DNA from: Roseateles_B flavus
GTDB lineage: Bacteria > Pseudomonadota > Gammaproteobacteria > Burkholderiales > Burkholderiaceae_C
Length of the DNA: 64,000 nucleotides
Reading direction: 5' to 3'
Assembly (NCBI RefSeq): GCF_039872765.1
Contig: NZ_JBDPZC010000004.1
Span: 310,001-374,000, forward strand
Part shown: one piece after another, positions 8,272 through 18,874 of the stretch
How positions within the stretch are numbered: position 1 is the stretch's first letter
Layout of the letters: every line of letters starts with the position of its first letter
Notes under the pieces: model-generated
What the model was told of the DNA's origin: nothing
Database searches by the model: none
What the model saw: the letters and a program-made list of their open reading frames with translations, nothing else
Program-made: the position numbers and the translations under genes

Positions 8272-8568
8272 CTTGGTCTCCGTTGAGGGGGTGTTGTGCA
8301 CGCCGCCGGGCGTGCCGCGCACATTTCAAGATGTATTCCGCAAAAATGCCATGAATATATGCATAGCATGCCGTAAACACCGAGACCGAGGGAGGCGGAC
8401 GGCGTCAGGTGTCCCAATCTGTGCCAATTCGGGTCAATTCGGGCCCTGGGGCAAGTCCTTAGATAAATATATTGCTGAAATGCCAGAATTATTCGTGAAG
8501 GATACAAGTCCTTTCGCCGCACGACGGCACCCCTTCAGCGTCACAGAACACCCCCTCGAGGAGACTCC
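8272..8568. promoter_or_regulatory. Divergent regulatory region between collagenase and TonB receptor
   Basis: This 297-base stretch is visibly richer in A/T than the surroundings, especially 8455-8500. It carries a tandem pair CCAATTCGGG/TCAATTCGGG (8424-8443) and a 9-bp direct repeat CAAGTCCTT at 8452-8460 and 8505-8513 (53 bp apart, about five helical turns). I could not assign a convincing -35/-10 pair in either direction. Confidence 0.6.
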
Positions 8569-11253
8569 ATGAACCGCCACCTCCAGCGTCCGCTACCGGC
8601 CCGGCTGAGCCTGCTTGCCTGCGCCCTGGCCGCGCTCGCCGCACAGGCCCAGGCGCAGACCGCCGCCCAGGATGCGCCTGCAGAGAAGCCGCCCCAGACC
8701 TTGCAGCGGGTCGAGATCGTCGGCTCCAGCATCAAGCGCATCACGGCCGAGGGCCCCAGCGCCATCGCCGTCTACAAGCGCTCGGACATCGAGGCCACCG
8801 GGGCCACCTCGACCGTGGAGTTGCTGTCCAAGATGGCCGCCGTGACCGCCTTCGATGACGGCAACAACAGCAACTCCTTCTCCGCCGGCGCCACCAGCGC
8901 CAGCCTGCGCAACATGGGTGCCCAGAACGTGCTGGTGCTGCTCAATGGCCGCCGCCTGGCCAACTACGCCTTCGCGGCCGGCACCGACACCCCCTTCGTG
9001 GACCTCAACACCATCCCGCTGGCAGCGGTGGAGCGGGTCGAAATCCTGCGCGACGGCGCCTCAGCGCTCTATGGCTCGGATGCCGTGGCCGGCGTGATGA
9101 ACTTCGTCACCAAGACCGACTACCAGGGCATCGAGCTGGCCGGCAAGCTGGGCCAGCGCACGGCGGGCGACCAGCGCCGCGGCGAGTTCAGCCTGACGGC
9201 CGGCCACGGGGACTTTGACCGCGATGGCTACAACCTGCTGGCCATGGTGGCGGCCTCCCGCCGTGACCCGGCGCTGGCAGGCAAGCACAGCCTGACCCGC
9301 AGCACCGACCTGCGCCCCTACGGCGGTCTGGACCTGCGCGACACCGGCCGCAGCCCCGGCTCCATCCAGCGCATCGACGAGGGCTACCGCAAGGCGCATC
9401 CGGCCTGCCCGGCGGCCCAGGTGGAGGTGGACAACATCGGTGACGAATACTGCCGCACCGACATCGCCGCGGACGCCCGTCTGGGCCCCACCCTGGAGCG
9501 CGTCAACGCCTCGCTGATGGGCAGCAAGTCCCTGGGCGGCAACACCAGCCTCTTCGGCGAGCTGGTGCTGGGCCACAACAAGACCGACTGGCGCGGGGGC
9601 TATCCCACGATGGAGTCGGGTGTCGACCACCGCGTGACGCCGGGCATGGCCGCCTATGTGCCGGCCCTGGGCCGCTGGGTGGATGACAAGGGCGTGGTCC
9701 ACGAGAACAGCCCCCTGCAGGCCTACCGCTCGGTGGACGAGGCCGGCGAGCGCGGCACGCGCTCCCTGGTCACCAGCAGCCGGGCCCTGGCCGGCGTGCG
9801 CGGCATGTATGGCAACTGGGACTGGGAGGCGGCCGCCATGTTCAGCCGCAGCCGCGGCGACCAGACCGAGTTCAACATGCTCAAGCGCGATGCCGTGCTG
9901 AACGCGCTGGCCAATGGCGGCTACAACCCCTTCGTGCCGGTGAACAGCCGCGCCGCTGCCGAAGCCCTGCTGACCGACATCACCAAGCAGGCCACCTCCA
10001 CGCTCAACACCCTGGACGCCAAGGTCAGCAACCCCGAGCTGACCCGCTTCCTGGGCGGTCCCCTGGGCATGGCGGCCGGCGTGCAGTTCATGCACGAGAG
10101 CATGAAGGAGGTGGCCGATCCGCAGCTGGCCGCCAAGAACATCGAGAACTGGAGCGGCACCTCCTCGGACGGCAGCCGCAAGGTGGCCTCCGGCTTCGTC
10201 GAGTTCAACCTGCAGCCCAACAAGGCCACCGAGATCCAGCTGGCCCTGCGCAGCGACCACTACAGCGACTTCGGCACCACCACCAATCCCAAGATTGCCG
10301 TGGCCTTCCGTCCCAACAGCGACTGGCTGCTGCGCGCGGGCTTCAACACGGCCTTCAAGGCGCCCTCGCTGCCGCAGATGCACATGGGCTCGACCAACGC
10401 CTATCCCGGCGAGGGCATCCGCGACTGGATCCGCTGCAAGCCCATGGGCCTGGACTACAACCAGTGCGCCTACTACCCGCGCCTGACCTATGTGCCCAAC
10501 GAGCAGCTCAAGCCCGAGCGCAGCGACATCTGGAGCGCCGGCCTGGCCTTCAATCCGTCCAAGGCCCTGAACACCACGGTGGACCTGTACTACCTGAAGC
10601 AGAAGGACTCCATCAACCTGCTGGACGGCCAGTACCTGATCGACCACGAGTTCGACATCCCCGGCTACGCCGAGCTCGTCACCCGGGACCCGCGCAACCC
10701 CGTGCTGGAGCAGCGCTACCCGGGCCTGAAGAACGGCCGCCTGAAGTACCTGACCCTGCCCTACATGAACGTGGGTGGCGTGGAGACGGGCGGCGTGGAC
10801 TGGACCCTGCGCCTGGAGCAGCAGTGGGCCGGCATCCGCTTCTGGCTGGAGAACGAGTACAACGCCATCCTGCGCTACAAGTCGGCCTTCACGCCTGATG
10901 GCGACCTGCAGGATCGCGTGGGCGGCTACAGCCAGGAGAAGTGGCGCAACACCCTGCGCGTGGGCGGCGAGCGTGGCGCCTGGCGTGTGCAGCTCAATGG
11001 CCTGACCTATGCCGGCGTGCTCAACGTCAGCAGCCCGGCCGTGCTGCAGCCCGGCGTGGACCCCGGCCGCATGCCCAGCCGCACGGTGTGGGACCTCTCG
11101 GTGGGCTACACCGGCTGGAAGGACCTCAAGCTCAACCTGACGGTGCTGAACATCTTCGACATCAAACCGCGCTTCTCCACCGGCTACGGCGGCTTCTACG
11201 ACGACCGCTACGGCCCCACCATCCAGCTGGCTGCCCGTTACACCGTGCGCTGA
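8569..11253 (+). CDS. TonB-dependent outer membrane receptor
   Basis: 894 residues, ATG preceded by GAGGAG. Signal peptide residues 1-29 (ending AQAQAQ). The plug domain spans roughly 45-175 (VEIVGSSIKRI ... LRNMGAQNVLVLLNGRR ... VERVEILRDGASALYGSDAVAG), followed by a beta-barrel with the typical late motifs (LKPERSDIWSAGL, LNLTVLNIFDIKP) and a terminal aromatic-rich strand. It imports a large ligand using TonB energy. The ligand is unknown; sharing a regulatory region with an extracellular collagenase suggests peptides from protein breakdown (inference). A strong terminator follows. Confidence 0.93.
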   Translation: MNRHLQRPLPARLSLLACALAALAAQAQAQTAAQDAPAEKPPQTLQRVEIVGSSIKRITAEGPSAIAVYKRSDIEATGATSTVELLSKMAAVTAFDDGNNSNSFSAGATSASLRNMGAQNVLVLLNGRRLANYAFAAGTDTPFVDLNTIPLAAVERVEILRDGASALYGSDAVAGVMNFVTKTDYQGIELAGKLGQRTAGDQRRGEFSLTAGHGDFDRDGYNLLAMVAASRRDPALAGKHSLTRSTDLRPYGGLDLRDTGRSPGSIQRIDEGYRKAHPACPAAQVEVDNIGDEYCRTDIAADARLGPTLERVNASLMGSKSLGGNTSLFGELVLGHNKTDWRGGYPTMESGVDHRVTPGMAAYVPALGRWVDDKGVVHENSPLQAYRSVDEAGERGTRSLVTSSRALAGVRGMYGNWDWEAAAMFSRSRGDQTEFNMLKRDAVLNALANGGYNPFVPVNSRAAAEALLTDITKQATSTLNTLDAKVSNPELTRFLGGPLGMAAGVQFMHESMKEVADPQLAAKNIENWSGTSSDGSRKVASGFVEFNLQPNKATEIQLALRSDHYSDFGTTTNPKIAVAFRPNSDWLLRAGFNTAFKAPSLPQMHMGSTNAYPGEGIRDWIRCKPMGLDYNQCAYYPRLTYVPNEQLKPERSDIWSAGLAFNPSKALNTTVDLYYLKQKDSINLLDGQYLIDHEFDIPGYAELVTRDPRNPVLEQRYPGLKNGRLKYLTLPYMNVGGVETGGVDWTLRLEQQWAGIRFWLENEYNAILRYKSAFTPDGDLQDRVGGYSQEKWRNTLRVGGERGAWRVQLNGLTYAGVLNVSSPAVLQPGVDPGRMPSRTVWDLSVGYTGWKDLKLNLTVLNIFDIKPRFSTGYGGFYDDRYGPTIQLAARYTVR

Positions 11254-11331
11254 GTCCGCGTAACTCTTGTCTCTGCTGCTGAGCTCATCAGCGGCTCTTC
11301 GGTTCTGGTACCTGCATGCCAGTCCCTTGTG

Positions 11332-11359
11332 GCCCCGCCTCGTGCGGGGCTTTTTTTTT
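11332..11359 (+). terminator. Rho-independent terminator of the TonB receptor gene
   Basis: GCCCCGC pairs with GCGGGGC around CTCGT, followed by nine T residues. It also shows that the downstream GNAT gene cannot start before about 11360. Confidence 0.92.
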
Positions 11360-11407
11360 GAGAGCAGCGGCAGGCGCTGTGCACGGGTGCGCAGTAATGC
11401 CGTTAGC

Positions 11408-12007
11408 ATGCCCGCCATGCGCACCTCCCAGATCCAGCCCTTCACCTCGGAAACCCTGCCTATCCTTGCGGCCTCGCCGGATGGCGGCCGCACGGCCCGC
11501 CTGCAGGTCTCCGTGATGGCCGAGGAAGACATCGTGGCGTTGGCGCGGCAGCTGTGGCACGAGGCGGTGTACCGGCACATCGGCGGGCTGCCGCCGGCGC
11601 CCTCGGAGGTGGAGGACTGGCTGCGGCGCACGCTGGCGGGGCCCCCGGCCAGCGAGCCGCCTCAGCGCTGGCTCAACTACACCTTGCGCCGGCAAGACAG
11701 TGGCGCGTACGCCGGCCTGCTGCAGGCCACGCTGCATGAGGGCATCGCCGAGGTGGCCTACCTGCTCGCGCCCGCGCAATGGGGGCAGGGCCTGGCCGGC
11801 GAAGCCCTGTGCTGGCTGCATGGGGAGCTGGCCCGTGTGAGCCCCGGCACGCCCTGTTGGGCGACGACGCTGCCGGCCAATGAACGCAGCTGGCGCCTGC
11901 TTGAGCGCTGCGGCTATGCGCGCGTCGCGCCCGCACTGGCGCCGGTGCTGATGACCTTCGAGCCCGGGGACTGGGTGTTCCGGCGGCAGGGGCCGCCCGA
12001 GGGCTGA
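11408..12007 (+). CDS. GNAT-family acetyltransferase
   Basis: 199 residues from ATG at 11408; the ATG at 11417 is equally possible, and neither has a good ribosome site. The GNAT core is visible: the YTLRRQDSGAYAGLLQATLH strand pair, AEVAYLLAPAQWGQGLAGEAL (the acetyl-CoA-binding loop, variant Q-W-G-Q-G-L-A) and ANERSWRLLERCGYAR. It resembles the RimJ/RimL-like group that acetylates protein N-termini or small amines. Substrate unknown. Confidence 0.8.
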   Translation: MPAMRTSQIQPFTSETLPILAASPDGGRTARLQVSVMAEEDIVALARQLWHEAVYRHIGGLPPAPSEVEDWLRRTLAGPPASEPPQRWLNYTLRRQDSGAYAGLLQATLHEGIAEVAYLLAPAQWGQGLAGEALCWLHGELARVSPGTPCWATTLPANERSWRLLERCGYARVAPALAPVLMTFEPGDWVFRRQGPPEG

Positions 12008-12008
12008 C

Positions 12009-13279
12009 TTAGCCGCCCGCGGCCCGCAGCTTGTCCTTCTTGCTGGGCCGCCGGCCCTTGATCCCGCCGCTGGCGGCGCCCGGTGGCGCCTCCTCGGTCG
12101 GCTCGAAGCCCGCCAGCTGCTCGCGGGCCACGCGCCGGCCCTGGCGTTTCTCGATCAGGCGGAAATGCGCCTCGGTGGCGGCACTGACAAAGCTCACGGC
12201 CAGTCCTTGGGCCCCGGCCCGCGCGGTACGGCCGATGCGGTGCACATAGTCCACCGTGGAGCGCGGCAGGTCGTAGTTGACCACCACAGGCAGCTGGGCG
12301 ATGTCGATGCCGCGGGCGCCGAGGTCCGTGGCCACCAGCACGCGCAGCTCACCGGACTTGAAGGCTGCCAGCACCTGAGCGCGCGCGCCCTGGCTGGCAT
12401 CGCCATGGAAGGCCGCGGCGGCCAGGCCGGCGCGGCGCAGCTTGTCGGCCACGTGGTCGCAGGCATAGCGCGTGGCCACGAAGACCAGCACGCGCGGCCA
12501 CTGCTCCTGCTCGATCAGCTGGCGCAGCAGGGGCGTGCGCCGGGCGGCATCGACGGTGATGGCGCGCTCGGTGAGCTTGCGGTCACCCGGCTCCACATCG
12601 AGGGTCAGGTCTTGCCCGATCTCCACCCGCAGCGGATCGTGCAGCAGTTGCTCGGACAGCGCTTGCACCGAAGCCGGGAAGGTGGCGGAGAACAGCAGGT
12701 TCTGCCGCTGCGCCGGCAGCAGGGCCAGCACGCGGGCGAGCTCTTCGGCGAAGCCGGCGTCCAGCAGGCGGTCGGCCTCGTCCAGCACCAGGCAGCGCAG
12801 GGCCGCGAGCGAGAGGCCGTTGTGCTCGACCACATCCAGCAGCCGGCCTGGCGTGGCCACGACGATGTCCGCGCCGCCGCGCAAGCCCATCAGCTGCGGG
12901 TTGATGGACACGCCGCCGTAGAGGATGGACACCCGCACCGATACCGCCAGGCAGCGCGCCGCAGCCCGCAGCAGCGCGCCCGCCTGAGCAGCCAGCTCGC
13001 GCGTGGGCACCAGCACCAGCACCTGCGGGTGGCGCGCGGCGCCGGCCGCGGCCTGGCCGTTCTGCCGCTCGACCTGCTGCAGCACGGGAAAGGCGAAGGC
13101 CGCCGTCTTGCCCGAGCCCGTCTGGGCCGAGGCCAGCACATCGCGCCCGGCCAGCGCCGCGGGGATGGCCGCGGCCTGCACCGCCGTGGGCGCCTCGAAG
13201 CCCAGCTCGCGGGCGGCCTTCAGCAGCGCGGGCGAGAGGCCCAGGGCGGCAAAGCTGGCGTCGGTGTCCGGGGCCGTGC

Positions 13280-13283
<4 letters not shown>
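12009..13283 (-). CDS. DEAD-box ATP-dependent RNA helicase (RhlE-like)
   Basis: 424 residues. Start GTG at 13283, overlapping the stop of the upstream dbpA gene (GTGA), so the pair is translationally coupled. Helicase motifs in order: Q motif (FEAPTAVQ), Walker A AQTGSGKT, PTREL, TPGR, DEADR, SAT, ATDLGARGIDI and HRIGRTAR. The basic C-terminal tail (GIKGRRPSKKDKLRAAGG) fits an RNA-contacting extension of RhlE-like enzymes. It probably acts in ribosome assembly or RNA turnover. A 14/15 copy of the dispersed motif lies at 12601-12615 (reads QDLTL). Confidence 0.9.
12601..12615 (+). repeat. Copy of dispersed motif (14/15) inside the RhlE-like gene
   Basis: AGGGTCAGGTCTTGC. Antisense to the helicase gene, where it is read as GQDLTL between the two RecA-like domains. 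Confidence 0.65.
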
Positions 13284-14728
<1,445 letters not shown>

Positions 14729-14812
14729 GCGTGATTGTCGGTCATGCGGGCCTGGGCCTCGCAAGCCGCGGCGGCTGTGGCGGCCGGAAGTCCGTGCTGC
14801 AGTGCCGGAAGC

Positions 14813-15454
14813 TCAGGCCGGCGGGCCCTGGAACCAGCCGTGCAGGGCCTCCAGGGCCTGGGCATTGGCCGGGATGAAGGCATGGCTCGCCGCGACGGCA
14901 AAGGCCGGCAGATGCCCATGCTGCGGCGCGCGGGCCTCATCGACCGCCACCATGCCGTCGTTCCCCAGGCTCTGGCCGAAGAAGCAGCCGAAGACGCCCA
15001 GCCAGGGCCAGGTGCCGTAGACACAGGCCGTGGGCACCCCGGGCAGCGGCACCTGCGCCATCAGCGCCTGCTGGGCCGCGAACTGCCCGCATTCGCCGGA
15101 CATCCAGCGGTACAGGCGCCAATGCCGCAGCCGCATGGCCAGCCGCATGGCCGTCAGCGGCGAGGCCAGCAGGGCCACCTTGACCGGCCGGATGCCCTCG
15201 GTCTGCAGGTCCGCCAGGGCCAGGCGCAGCAGCACGCCGCCAAAGGAATAGCCGATGGCATGGAACTCGCCCTGGGCGGCCACCTGGCGCAGGTAGTCAC
15301 GCAGCCGGGCGCGTATCTCGTCCACCGACTGGCGGGACGGGGCGTAGTCGAAGCAGTGAACCTGCTGGCCCTTGCCCTGGAAATGGCGGATCAGGCGGCC
15401 GCGCATGTAGCGCTTGCCGCCGACGCCGTCGATGAATGCAATGTGGGAAGCCAT
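14813..15454 (-). CDS. Alpha/beta-hydrolase fold protein
   Basis: 213 residues from ATG at 15454. The nucleophile elbow GYSFGG is near residue 70, the usual position; a late acid and His can be matched in NDGMVAVDEA and AASHAFI. The N-terminus MASHIAFIDGVGGKRYMRG resembles the first strand and oxyanion region. No signal peptide, so probably a cytoplasmic esterase, lipase or thioesterase-like enzyme. Substrate unknown. Confidence 0.7.
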   Translation of the reverse strand: MASHIAFIDGVGGKRYMRGRLIRHFQGKGQQVHCFDYAPSRQSVDEIRARLRDYLRQVAAQGEFHAIGYSFGGVLLRLALADLQTEGIRPVKVALLASPLTAMRLAMRLRHWRLYRWMSGECGQFAAQQALMAQVPLPGVPTACVYGTWPWLGVFGCFFGQSLGNDGMVAVDEARAPQHGHLPAFAVAASHAFIPANAQALEALHGWFQGPPA

Positions 15455-15657
15455 GGTGTCTTGTGCCGGGACTGCGCGCCGCCCGGGGCGGGCCCCGGCG
15501 GCCGCATTGTGCCGGAGCGGCCTCACCTGCGCACGGCGGGCCGGGCGAAATGCGACTGTGTCGCCTGTGGCGTCTGTGCCAGGGGGGCTGCAGTGCAAGG
15601 CATGGCAATTGCCCGGCCCGGCCGACCCCGTCCAATGCCTGACCCAAGGAGACGCAC

Positions 15658-16062
15658 ATGCCTCACGACCTCACCACCCTGCAGACGCTCCAGGCCCTGG
15701 AGATCCGCTACTGGCAGGCCATCAAGGACAAGGACGCCGAGACGGCAGCCGCCATGAGCGAAGACCCCTGCCTGGTCGTGGGCGCCCAAGGTGTGGGGGA
15801 GCTGAGCCGGGCTGCGCTCGGCAAGATGCTCGAGGGCGGGGCCTACGAGCTGAGCAATTTCGCGCTGGAGGACTTCCGCCTGCGCCCGCTCGGCGAGGAC
15901 GTCGTGGCCGTGGCCTACAAGGTCCGGGAGACGCTGGAGCTGGAAGGCCAGACGCTCAAGCTGGAGGCCTTCGATGCCAGCGTCTGGGTCCGGCGCGACG
16001 GGCAGTGGACCTGCGCGCTGCACACCGAATCGCTGGCGGGCGATCCCTTCGGGCGACGCTGA
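15658..16062 (+). CDS. SnoaL/DUF4440-like NTF2-fold protein
   Basis: 134 residues, AAGGAGA ribosome site. The N-terminal helix pair (LQALEIRYWQAIKDKDAETAAAMSEDP) followed by alternating strands and the closing VWVRRDGQWTCALHTES is typical of the DUF4440/SnoaL NTF2-like fold. Family members include polyketide cyclases and many small hydrolase-like or binding proteins of unknown role. It converges on the LysE gene with a 12-base gap. Confidence 0.75.
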   Translation: MPHDLTTLQTLQALEIRYWQAIKDKDAETAAAMSEDPCLVVGAQGVGELSRAALGKMLEGGAYELSNFALEDFRLRPLGEDVVAVAYKVRETLELEGQTLKLEAFDASVWVRRDGQWTCALHTESLAGDPFGRR

Positions 16063-16074
16063 GGGTGCCGCGCC

Positions 16075-16686
16075 TCAGCGGCTCAGCAGCCGCACCCCGA
16101 AGCCCAGCAGGCACACGCCCGCCACCCGGCGCAGCCACAGGCTCATGCGCGGGCTGCCACGCACGCGCTCGCCCAGGTGATGCGCCAGCAACACGGCCAC
16201 CAGGCCGTAGGCGAAGGTGAGGGCCGCGATGGTGGCGGCCATCACGCCGAAGGTGAGCAGCCCGCGGTGCCGCGCGGGGTCGACGAAGAGCGGGAAGAAG
16301 GCCATGTAGAAGACGATGGCCTTGGGATTCAGCAGCGTGATCAGCATCGCCTGGCGCAGGAAGTGGCCGGGCCGCAGCTGCAGTGCCGCGGCCTCACCGG
16401 GCCTGGCACGCAGCATCTGCCAGCCCAGCCAGCCCAGGTACAGCGCGCCGCCCCACTGCACGACGCTGAAGGCCGTCGGCGAAGCCGCAAGCAGGGCCGC
16501 CACGCCGGCCACGGCGGCCCACATCAGCACCTGGTCCCCCAGGATCACGCCCAGCGTGGCCGCCATGCCGCCGCGCACGCCGCCCTGCGCCGTGGCGCTG
16601 ATCAGGGCCAGATTGCCCGGCCCGGGGATGGCCAGGAACACCAGCACGGCGATGACGAAGGCGGGGTAGTCGGCGATGCCCAGCAT
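16075..16686 (-). CDS. LysE/RhtB-family amino acid exporter
   Basis: 203 residues from ATG at 16686 (GGAG upstream). The family signature FLAIPGPGNLALISATAQGG is at the N-terminus, followed by GVILGDQVLMWAAVAGVAAL and NPKAIVFYMAFFPLFVDP. About six membrane segments. It exports amino acids or related metabolites across the inner membrane; substrate cannot be read from sequence. Confidence 0.9.
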   Translation of the reverse strand: MLGIADYPAFVIAVLVFLAIPGPGNLALISATAQGGVRGGMAATLGVILGDQVLMWAAVAGVAALLAASPTAFSVVQWGGALYLGWLGWQMLRARPGEAAALQLRPGHFLRQAMLITLLNPKAIVFYMAFFPLFVDPARHRGLLTFGVMAATIAALTFAYGLVAVLLAHHLGERVRGSPRMSLWLRRVAGVCLLGFGVRLLSR

Positions 16687-16895
16687 GAGCGGCTCCAGGT
16701 CGGGGGAGCCCGCATGGTAAGGATTCAGGCTGGCGCGGACCTTGCGCGCGCTGACAGCGCAGCAGTTCCTGCGCCCGCACTGCGCCACACGCTTCGCTTG
16801 CCGCCATGCTCAAGCGGAACAGGCGCCAGGGCCAGAGGCAGGCCCTGCCAGGCAGCGCATTGCGGCGAACCCTGCGGCACGTCAGTCCGGGCCAT

Positions 16896-17306
16896 TCATT
16901 TGCAGACCAGGCAGAGGCTGCTGAGCGCTGTCAAGAGGCCCACCAGCAGCAAACCGACCATGAGCAGCGCGATCCATCCGAGCGCGGCCGCCATCGTGAA
17001 GGCGGTGCTTCTGACGACGCCTACCAGGACAGCCAGCAAGAGCAGCAGTACCGCGGGCACCTTTAGCAGGGCAAACAGTGTTGAGGCGAGGAAGAAGGGG
17101 CCGGAAGCCATTGCCAGCAGCACGACAAGCACGAAGCGATGCTTGGCGTGTGGATCGAGAGGCGTCGCGTCGCTGGCCTCGGCGTTCTGGCCCTCCAGGT
17201 CGCGCACGAGCTCCGTACTGCACCACGGGCACCTGCGTGCTTCCGGGTTGGCGTCGACCTGCCGGCTGCAAGTCGGGCAGAGGGGCGGAGGGATGGGCGC
17301 GCTCAA
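16896..17306 (-). CDS. Zinc-ribbon membrane protein of unknown function
   Basis: 136 residues starting with TTG at 17306, which overlaps the ruvC stop (TTGA). The N-terminus has a zinc ribbon CPTC ... CPWC (about residues 10-30), then a linker and three hydrophobic segments near residues 57-80, 84-102 and 107-128. The four-base overlap implies coupling to ruvC. No known function; the cysteines suggest a metal site at the cytoplasmic face. The frame extends upstream through ruvC in another phase, but that is a shadow. Confidence 0.65.
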   Translation of the reverse strand: MSAPIPPPLCPTCSRQVDANPEARRCPWCSTELVRDLEGQNAEASDATPLDPHAKHRFVLVVLLAMASGPFFLASTLFALLKVPAVLLLLLAVLVGVVRSTAFTMAAALGWIALLMVGLLLVGLLTALSSLCLVCK

Positions 17307-17851
17307 TACGTCCGCCCCCCCTTGAACTGCGCATGCTGCCTGCGCTGCAAGGCGGTGTGCTTCCCCATGGCTTCGAAAGACACCCGGGCATGGGCGTGCA
17401 TGATGGCGATGCCCAGCGCATCGGCCGCGTCCTTGCCCGGCAGGCCGGGCAGGTTCAGCAGGCGCTGGACCATGGCCTGGACCTGGTCCTTCTTGGCATG
17501 GCCGTGGCCGACGATGGCCTTCTTCATCTGCAGGGCCGTGTACTCGGACACCGGCAGGTCGCAGGAGACCAGGGCCGTCAGCGCTGCACCGCGGGCCTGG
17601 CCCAGCAGCAGCGTGGACTGCGGGTTCACGTTGACGAAGACGATCTCCACCGCCGCGCACTGGGCCTCGTAGCGCTGCTGCACCTCGCGGATGCCGTCGT
17701 AGAGGATCTTCAGCCGGCCCGGCAGATCGCCCGTGGGCACGCCGCTGGTCCTGATGGTGCCGCTGGCCACATAGCTCAGCCGCGGGCCGTCGGCGTGGAT
17801 CACGCCGAAGCCCGTGGTCTGCAGGCCGGGGTCGATGCCCAGAATTCTCAC
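17303..17851 (-). CDS. ruvC: Holliday junction resolvase RuvC
   Basis: 182 residues with a GTG start at 17851 (AAGGA ribosome site). The four acidic catalytic residues are present: Asp7 (GIDPG), Glu69 (AAVEIVF), Asp141 and Asp144 (KDAADALG). It cuts four-way junctions delivered by RuvAB during recombinational repair. RuvA and RuvB are not in this window. It follows a CdsA-like gene by 24 bases and overlaps a small membrane protein gene downstream, an unusual operon; in many betaproteobacteria ruvC instead follows purH. Confidence 0.96.
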   Translation of the reverse strand: MRILGIDPGLQTTGFGVIHADGPRLSYVASGTIRTSGVPTGDLPGRLKILYDGIREVQQRYEAQCAAVEIVFVNVNPQSTLLLGQARGAALTALVSCDLPVSEYTALQMKKAIVGHGHAKKDQVQAMVQRLLNLPGLPGKDAADALGIAIMHAHARVSFEAMGKHTALQRRQHAQFKGGRTY

Positions 17852-17875
17852 GGCCGAGTCCTTATCGTTTCATGC

Positions 17876-18874
17876 TCACAGGGGCAGCTTGAAGTACCAG
17901 CGCACCGAATGGAAGAACACCGGCGCGGCAAAGCACAGCACGGCAATGCGGTCCAGCAGGCCCACGGCGCCGGTGATGTTGCTGCGGTTGCCCCAGTACT
18001 CGACGCCGGCATCCTTCTTCAGCGCCTTCATCACGAGGGCTCCGAAGCTGCCTGCGCCGGCCGCGATGAAGGACATCACCAGGGCCTGGCCGGCCTTGAA
18101 GGGCGTGATCCAGTACAGCAGCGTGCCCACGACGGCTGCCGTGAGCGTGCCCACCCACCAGGCGCGCATGGAGAAGCTGCGGCTGATGCGCCGGGCCAGG
18201 GGCCGGCGGCGCAGGCGCTTGGCGGCCAGGTACTGGGCGATCTGCCCGCAGGCTGCCACGATCACGAGGTAGAAGAGCAGGAAGGCGCCGCGGCCCTTGA
18301 AGCCGGGGAAGTCCAGCAGCAGCAGGGCCGGCGCGTGCGAGAGCCCGTAGACGCAGACCATGATGCCCCACTGGATCTTGGCGTTGCGCTCCAGGAAGCG
18401 GCGCGGGTCGTCCGCCAGCGCGCTGGCCACGGGGATGGCCAGGAAGGCGTAGACCGGGACCAGCACCGAGAAGATGTCGAACTGCCGCGTGCCCACCAGC
18501 ACGTACTGCAAGGGCAGGATCACGAAGAAGGCGAGGATGAGGCTGCGGTGGTCACCGCGGCGCGTGTGCATCAGCGTGATGAACTCGCGCAGCGCCAGGA
18601 AGCTGAAGACGCCGAAGAGCAGGGTCGCGCCCACCGGGCCGGAGATCCAGGCCGCCCAGAACAGGCTGGCGAAGAGCCACAGCATGTTGAGCTCATGGCG
18701 GAAGCGGCCCCAGCCGCGGTGCCATTCGCTGTCATCCTCGTCCTCGGCCCGCTTCTTGAGCGAGAAGAGGAAGCTGCCGATGCTGGTGAGCATCAGCGCG
18801 CCGAAGAGCATGACGAACAGGAAGGCCACCTGCTCGCTGGAGTTGAGGGACTTGAGCCAGCGCAGGCCGTTCAT
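17876..18874 (-). CDS. CdsA-like phosphatidate cytidylyltransferase family membrane protein
   Basis: 332 residues, about eight membrane segments. The C-terminal CTP-transferase signature is visible but divergent: KKDAGVEYWGN ... GLLDRIAVL, where housekeeping CdsA usually has KD.G...PGHGG.LDR. It should convert phosphatidic acid and CTP to CDP-diacylglycerol or an analogue. The ATG overlaps the stop of the preceding acyltransferase gene (ATGA), so the two successive steps of phospholipid synthesis are coupled. The divergent signature suggests a YnbB-like paralogue rather than the essential enzyme. Confidence 0.82.
   Translation of the reverse strand: MNGLRWLKSLNSSEQVAFLFVMLFGALMLTSIGSFLFSLKKRAEDEDDSEWHRGWGRFRHELNMLWLFASLFWAAWISGPVGATLLFGVFSFLALREFITLMHTRRGDHRSLILAFFVILPLQYVLVGTRQFDIFSVLVPVYAFLAIPVASALADDPRRFLERNAKIQWGIMVCVYGLSHAPALLLLDFPGFKGRGAFLLFYLVIVAACGQIAQYLAAKRLRRRPLARRISRSFSMRAWWVGTLTAAVVGTLLYWITPFKAGQALVMSFIAAGAGSFGALVMKALKKDAGVEYWGNRSNITGAVGLLDRIAVLCFAAPVFFHSVRWYFKLPL

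Noticed and set aside
9061..11631. 856-codon minus-strand frame opposite the TonB receptor
   Set aside because: Antisense shadow with low-complexity composition; the plus frame is a textbook TonB receptor.
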